Assembly (NCBI GenBank): GCA_958298945.1
Contig: OY282605.1
Location: 115,750,267-115,814,266 of the forward strand
Reading direction: 5' to 3'
Source: Atherix ibis
Lineage: Eukaryota; Arthropoda; Insecta; Diptera; Athericidae
DNA: 64,000 nucleotides
The notes beneath the pieces were generated by a model. That model did no database searches, was not told where the DNA came from, and worked only from the letters and a program-made list of their open reading frames with translations. The position numbers and the translations under genes were made by a program. Of the stretch, positions 58,750 through 64,000 are shown in pieces (position 1 is the stretch's first letter; each line of letters opens with the position of its first letter).

Positions 58750-61206
58750 ATCGGTGGCTATATACTAAGTATATAATATTTTAATCCAAATTAACAAATA
58801 TTTATAAACAGTAAGTCCATATTGACCCACCTCATATAGTTAGTGGTTTTCTGAAAAATATTTACATCAATTTTAATACTATTCAAAAAAAACTGAGTAT
58901 ATTAGATATAAATAAAATATGATGTAGGTATTAAAATAAATAGATTTTTAATAAGCGTTTATCTTTTAAAGTTCACAAATATTTATTTTAATGAATTGTC
59001 ATCGACGCTTACATAGTATGCCTCATAAATATTAGTTCACCGCAAAGTTCATATTATTTTTCGATAATGTAACAGTCTTTTTTATATAAATTGAGTTTTA
59101 CAATTTTTTTATATTTTTAATTGTATTATTTTTTAACTGAAGAATTTATGTGTAATTTTTTATATTTTTAATTGTATTTAACTGAAGAATTTATGTTTAA
59201 GCGTTTCAACAATGAAAAATAAAAGAATATTAAAAAATTATTAGGTCCACCGTAAATGTGATTGTAGTTAAAGATATAATGTCCAGTAAAATTTTGCCAT
59301 AGAATCTGTTTTATCATATTAACAAAGGAAAAGTGTTCATCAAATTAATCTTATTAATATATTTATCTAAAGAAAAGCAAAATTTACATGAAAAAATGTG
59401 TGGTTAGATAAAACCGACATGTGAATTTTTATGTGAAAATGATCACAACCATCAACTCTTAAGTTGGAAATATTGAATTTTCTTCCTTTTTAAAAAAAAA
59501 AAAATCCCAAGTTTACAAACCAAATATTAAAAATAGCACCTGAAGAACTATAATTTTTCTAATAAATTTTTACTGACATTTCAGATAAAATTTTATTTGA
59601 AACAAAAAAAAACTTTTATTGTTCCAAAAAAACTAAAATTAAATAACATAAAAAATGATGGTGTTTCACTTTATGTTATGTTTGTTCAACAACCAAAAAA
59701 AACCAGTAAATATATTTTATTTGTCTACGATAAATTTTAACACTCTTGCGTACACATGTGGTCATGGATGACCTTACCGATGGAAGGATATACTCGTAAA
59801 AATTCTGTAGAAAAACTCCCCGATTCGAATATAGAAAGGAAAACTTTTATCATTTCTTGCGCTCTATTTGACCTTAACCCAAATTCTAACAAAAACAATA
59901 CAATATAAATAAATACAGTAATCACGATTAGAGTAAAAGTACCATAATCATGATTTAATATGGGACCATTTATTAGCTTATATTTGTACAAATTTCTTAG
60001 TTGCAGACATCTACGGATCTTCTAAAGAGCTAGTAAAAATTCACTATGGTCTCCTGATATTATTTGATAACTTGCACTCATTGCTCCGTAAAGTAATAAT
60101 CGATGATTAACGACTATAAACAATAAAGGACTACGATTAACTAAATTACTTTTTTTTCTTTTTCTTTTTTTGTATAACAAATCCCATTAGTGAAATTAAG
60201 ATCATAGTTTACACATAGATTCAGATAACATTTATTTTAATTACAATTAATGGAAATTATTTTCCACTGGAAATCAAATTTATTATATTTAAAAGAGAAC
60301 AATTGGCATGTTATGAATAAATTTCCAATATTATATTAATGGAAAATTTTCTGATATTTATAAAATTGTCTACTAAATCAAATTTCTCAAGGAACTTTCA
60401 GATATATTGTAGATTATTTTGGCAATTAAATAGATTCCCTTGAGAGCAAATTGAGAACTTGTGAAGAATTATTGCGAGTACTTCTTCAAATTAAAGGAGA
60501 ATATTTTTCTTTAATATAAATATTTAATTTTTTCGGTGTATTTAATTGTTTAATATTTTATTTTTGTTTATGATCACTAGATTTGTTATTAAAAAAAAAC
60601 TATAATACTTGGAAAAATTAAAAATTTCAAATTTTAAAAATCAGTTCATCTTTTAGAAAATCATTTAATTTTAAATAAATTTTAACACACTAGTAATAAT
60701 AATACTAATAAAACAATTATTATTTATGAAAGTTTGATAATAACTTCAATCTATCATAGTATAATTTATAAGTCGAACAAATTGGGTTTTATAGCAACAT
60801 TTTTTTCGGTGAAGGGGCTCAGTCTTTAGTTCAGTGGTTCTTTTTTTCAATAATCAGAATTATCAAGATTTATTGGAGACAGCCATTATATCCACAAAAT
60901 GCACTATATTTGATGTACCTTGTACGAACACAATTCGGTCACGAACAAGTAAGCCGCGAACACAATTGCAACGCGCAACCTAAAAAGGCACTATCAAAAT
61001 TGTTTAAACATTCAATTCTTATGGGAGTGAACACAATGGCCAACAGCGACCAATAAATGAATTTTTGTTTACTCGCCGATTTATTTTTTATTCCTAATTT
61101 CAAGTTCTGTTCATAGTACTGCTAGCATGCTTTTTATTTTTAATGTTATTTCATATGGCAGAATTGTTTAAATTGAAACCAAAGTCAAAAAAATTAACAT
61201 GTTTAA
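58750..61206. other. AT-rich spacer with one unexplained small frame
   Basis: No family text. A partial tandem duplication lies at 59102-59151 and 59153-59196 (ttttatatttttaattgtat, then aactgaagaatttatg). A minus frame of 84 codons (59991-59737) contains a hydrophobic stretch. At 60832 a lone cagtggttct resembles a hAT end, but no partner was found. Confidence 0.45.
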
Positions 61207-61468
61207 TATTGGGTCGTTCGGAAAGTAATTAGTTTTTTTTATAAAAATGAAAGACGATTTTTTTATAGTGAATTAATATTTTAATGTCCAGTCTGATCCA
61301 ATACCATTTGCCATGATTCTACGCTCATAAAATGTTTGTTCTTTGCTGGAAAAAAACTGATCCAAGTGATTTTTGACATCCTCATTTGAATTAAAAATTT
61401 TTGTACAGACCGGAACAAATAATAATCGGAAGGTGCTAGGTCTGGAGAGTATGCTGGGTGTGGCAGTA

Positions 61469-62372
61469 CGAGGTCTGTTCAAAAAGTATCGCGAATTTTG
61501 AATTTCCGCGAGTTACGTATATTCAATTTTCGATTTTTTGTGGCGTTATTTTGGTACTCATGTCTCTTACTTATGCCGACAAGTTCAGCCATTTTGAATG
61601 TTCGGTTTATTTTTGACATTTGCTTTGCTTGCACGTGTTTTGGCTCGTCTTCAATTTTTGCCCATTCTAAAAAATGAATCAAAGAATCTGTATCAAATTT
61701 TGTGTGAAAAAACAAAATTAATTGCGCGGACGTATTCCGAATGGCATATGGTGAAGCTAGCTTGGACCACAGCAACGTTTATCGGTGATACAAAATGTTC
61801 TCATAGGGCACAGAGAAGATGTGAACGACGAAAAGCGTCAAGTTTGGTCGAATGTGAAAATTTTACTTACAGTTTTCTGCGATTGCAGGGGCGTGGTGCA
61901 TCATGAGTTCTTACCATAGGATAGAACGGTCAACAAACACAAGTTGCGTGAAGCAATCCGCCAGAAACGTCCGTATTTGTGGAAGAACAAAAATTGGCTT
62001 TTGCACCATGATAACCACCCTGCTCACGCATTGTTGCTTGTATGAGAATTTTTGGCCAAAAACAACACACTAATAATGCCACAGCCACCGTATTCCCCAG
62101 ATATGATCCCCTCTAACTTTTTCTTGTTCCTCAAACTGAAGAGCCCCATAAAAGGACGACGCTACGCTACAATTGAGGAGATAAAGATGGTATCGAAGGA
62201 GGAGCTGAACAGGATCAGAAAAAATGATTTTTTGAAGTGCTTTGGGGATTGGGAAAGTGCTTTGAGGACTTTTGGTGAGGATTACTTTGAAGGGAACAAA
62301 ATAGATATTCATTAATAAATAAATAATTTTTGAAAAAACACAAAATTCGCGATACTTTTTGAACAGACCTCG
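61469..62372 (+). mobile_element. mariner D5 inserted in C3
   Basis: Left cgaggtctgttcaaaaagta after TA (61467-61468). Right tactttttgaacagacctcg before TA (62373-62374). The flanks, ggcagTA and TAtatccc, rejoin to the uninterrupted ggcagtatatccc seen in C1 at 6854-6866. About 904 bp, shorter than D3 by internal deletion. Confidence 0.97.
61674..62315 (+). pseudogene. broken D-family mariner transposase (D5)
   Basis: MNQRICIKFCVKKQN at 61674, then frameshift to RTYSEWHMVKLAWTT (DNA-binding region in the wrong frame). A deletion removes the GRPSTSTTDEN through TGDESW part with the first Asp. Then HHEFLP coding text, KLREAIRQKRPYLWKNKNWL, LHHDNHPAHALLLV (second Asp), and frame 62052-62315 AKNNTLIMPQPPYSPDMIPS, NFFLFLKLKSPIKGRRYATI. 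Here the third Asp of APCDFF is Asn. The family stop after DIH is present. Confidence 0.92.
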
Positions 62373-62777
62373 TATATCCCATCAAAGCTCTAAAAGCTTT
62401 TGCCTAGTAGTCAAACTTGTATGTGGTTTCGCATTATCCTGTTGGATCACTATACCTTTCCTATTAACCAATTCTGGACTTTTTTCTTTAAGTGAATCAT
62501 TCAATTTGTTCAACTGATGATAGTACACTGATCGTTCTGTTGCTCGGTAGAAGCTCAAAATAAAACGATTTCTTTGAAATCTCACCAAACAGATAGCATA
62601 ACCTGTTTTTGATGAATATTGACTTTCGAAGTGTTTTGAGGCGGTTCATCTTTTCTACTTCAGGATCTTTTGCACTTCACATTGTTGTAGACAACCCGTT
62701 TCTCGTCCGCAGTTATGATACGCTTCCAAAATGAATCATTTTTCTTGGCGTTTGAGAAGCAAATCACAAACGTCAGA

Positions 62778-62850
62778 TTTTTTTCCGTAAGAAGATGAAG
62801 GAACCCATATGTCTTTTAATATGGGTTCCTCATCTTCTTACGGAAAAAAA
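62778..62850. repeat. 32/33-bp inverted duplication inside C3, 8-nt loop
   Basis: The left arm (62778-62810) is the C3 minus-strand sequence for VPHLLTEK. The right arm (62819-62850) is its reverse complement apart from one base, and matches C2 plus-strand text at 19027-19056 (gggttcctcatcttcttacg). Sequence right of the hairpin returns to minus orientation. The arm therefore replaced about 90-100 bases of the element. Confidence 0.92.
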
Positions 62851-63399
62851 ATTAATACCTTTATTATGTCTTCATCAGCTTCAACTGGCCTTCCAGAACG
62901 TTTTTTTTTTTATCTTCGAGATCAAAATTGCCGGATCGAAATTTTGGAAATTCAGTTTTGGCACTGGTGCTCACTTACTACATCTTTTCCATACACATCG
63001 GATAATTTTTTCTTGCCTGAACAGCATTTTTCTCTTTCCTATAGTAAAAGAGTAAAATATGCCGAAAATGCTGTTTTTCACTTTCCATATTTAAAAGGGT
63101 ATCGCGGCTTAAGTGTGAAGTTGGTTGTGAAAAAATACAATTAAGTCCTCTGCTGGAAAATAACGAAATTACTTTCTTGACAACCCAATATTTATTGAAC
63201 CTAAAAATTTAATTGAGCATAATATATAAATAATATCTTAATGGAAGGGATTATCCAATTTGTGCTTTGTAAAGTAAAATTAAGTAAAATATGTTTAAAA
63301 TTTAAACTTAGGGAAAATTTTTATTTTATTATATTAATTAGACTTTGTAATTATTGTATATATGAAATCTAATATTATTTAATTATAATCTACGAGATT

Positions 63400-63900
63400 T
63401 TTTGCAGGACTCGATCATTTTGAGATAATTTTTTATGCCTTTTTCGTATATTTCGGTTTTTAAATTTCCTAAAGTCTTAAGATTATTTGCGTTTATATAA
63501 TTGCCTATACAGCTTTATAAGGAAAAGTCCCACGACTACAAATCTAAGAACTTTAGAGGTCAATTGACATCACCAAATCTTGAAATTATGCGTCCTTGAA
63601 ATTGTTGGCACAATAAAGTTAAAATTTGTCATATTGAATGGCTTCTTATAAGACCACATATAATTCAGATTAAAATCTTTAAGTTTAGGCCAAAAAAATT
63701 GATTATAATGCTCAGAATTGACAGTAACAGTTATCAAAAAATAAAAGACACACCAGACAGTCACTTTTCATGAATTCAATAGCATTTCAACGGTTATTTG
63801 TGAGTTTTCAGAGCCTCGCATACGTTTATGGCAATTTTGCTTTTGAACGTATCCACAGAACAAAAAACGGCCCGCATTGCTGAAACAATTTTGTTCGAAA
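63400..63900 (-). pseudogene. WCG-type relic 9
   Basis: Minus frame 63764-63570: MTVWCVFYFLITVTVNSEHY, NQFFWPKLKDFNLNYMWSYK, KPFNMTNFNFIVPTISRTHN. It matches TVWCGF, TVNSExYRxMxTxFFWPxLxDxDLxxMWFQQDGA, with QQDG replaced by YKKP. Left of this, to 63400, the PPRS block is not convincingly readable. Confidence 0.78.
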
Positions 63901-64000
63901 TGTTGCTACTTTGTAGGAAATCTTTACAACTTAAATGTTTTTTTTTGCAAATCAAAAAAATTATTATATTTATATATATAAGTTGTAGTAAAAAGTAATC

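Larger units (their letters stand above)
61273..63088 (-). pseudogene. broken mellifera-like transposase (C3)
   Basis: Start near 63088 (MESEKQHFRHILLF). Pieces of the DNA-binding region follow (FEFRSGNFDLE-like, RPVEADED), then a jump at the hairpin, TITADEKRVV (first Asp: family TGDEKW, here ADEKR), and VYYHQLNKLNDSLKEKSPEL, VIQQDNAKPHTSLTTRQKLL (second Asp). D5 interrupts it there. Left of D5 it continues as PHPAYSPDLAPS coding text and, in frame 61482-61273, NSNEDVKNHLDQFFSSKEQT, FYERRIMANGIGSDWT. About 30 codons between the helix-turn-helix and the linker are replaced by the inverted copy. Confidence 0.92.
61209..63188 (-). mobile_element. mellifera-like mariner C3, interrupted by D5
   Basis: Left ttgggtcgttcggaaagtaa after TA (61207-61208). 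Right ttactttcttgacaacccaa before TA (63189-63190). Removing D5 and its TA leaves about 1.07 kb, near the length of C2. It also carries an inverted duplication at 62778-62850. Confidence 0.93.

Noticed and set aside
60832..60850. Lone hAT-like end cagtggttct
   Set aside because: No matching inverse end or 8-bp duplication found.

Overview
The window looks like AT-rich, gene-poor, repeat-dense chromatin from an arthropod, such as an insect or a copepod-like crustacean. The evidence is its transposon content: four separate DD34D mariner lineages (mauritiana/Mos1-like, irritans/Himar1-like, mellifera-like and a fourth GVQW3-like one), piggyBac, hAT, PIF/Harbinger and Tc1 relics, and jockey-like and R1-like non-LTR retrotransposons. 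I could not identify a convincing host protein-coding gene, tRNA gene, rRNA gene or CRISPR array. Species cannot be assigned from the sequence alone.

Layout. 1-1182: Mos1-like mariner (A1) cut by the window edge. 2082-3054: hAT element with exact 8-bp target duplication. 3120-3740: decayed jockey-like reverse transcriptase. 3911-5163: Himar1-like mariner (B1) with the only near full-length open transposase. 6556-8600: deleted mellifera-like mariner (C1), a 31-bp snap-back palindrome and a Tc1 relic. 9072-9618: D1. 10401-11773: Harbinger relic. 12.9-16.5 kb: transposase relics, A2 and a tRNA-like relic. 18501-20130: C2 next to an old relic. 21078-22000: D2 and a tRNA-like segment. 24.1-26.5 kb: mariner relic and a 5'-truncated jockey-like element (N1) with 13-bp target duplication. 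27.7-31.8 kb: relics and A3. 32.1-34.6 kb: GC-richer R1-like element apparently nested in an RNase H-bearing retroelement. 37.0-38.0 kb: two relics. 41.7-45.2 kb: A4, relics and full-length D3. 46.6-51.6 kb: relics, then a piggyBac element interrupted by a jockey-like copy (N2) and a mariner (B2). 54.5-58.7 kb: D4, B3 and relics. 61.2-63.2 kb: C3 interrupted by D5. 63.4-63.9 kb: a last relic.

Relative ages can be read from nesting and decay. Oldest are nine scattered relics of one IS630/Tc1/mariner-type transposase with WCG, GPYFF and PPRSxDLTPLDFF motifs, recognisable only through many stops. The Tc1, Harbinger, hAT and several mariner relics are also old. Younger are the A-D mariners, with TA target duplications and clear inverted repeats, and the N1/N2 retrocopies, whose target duplications are still perfect. 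Almost every element is dead through frameshift, stop or internal deletion. B1 is the exception as a reading frame, but it has lost a conserved linker motif.

The most unusual structural signals are several near-perfect long inverted repeats with very short loops, probably snap-back or template-switch events. Two of them lie inside transposons. There are also two clean nested insertions whose target duplications give an unambiguous order of events.
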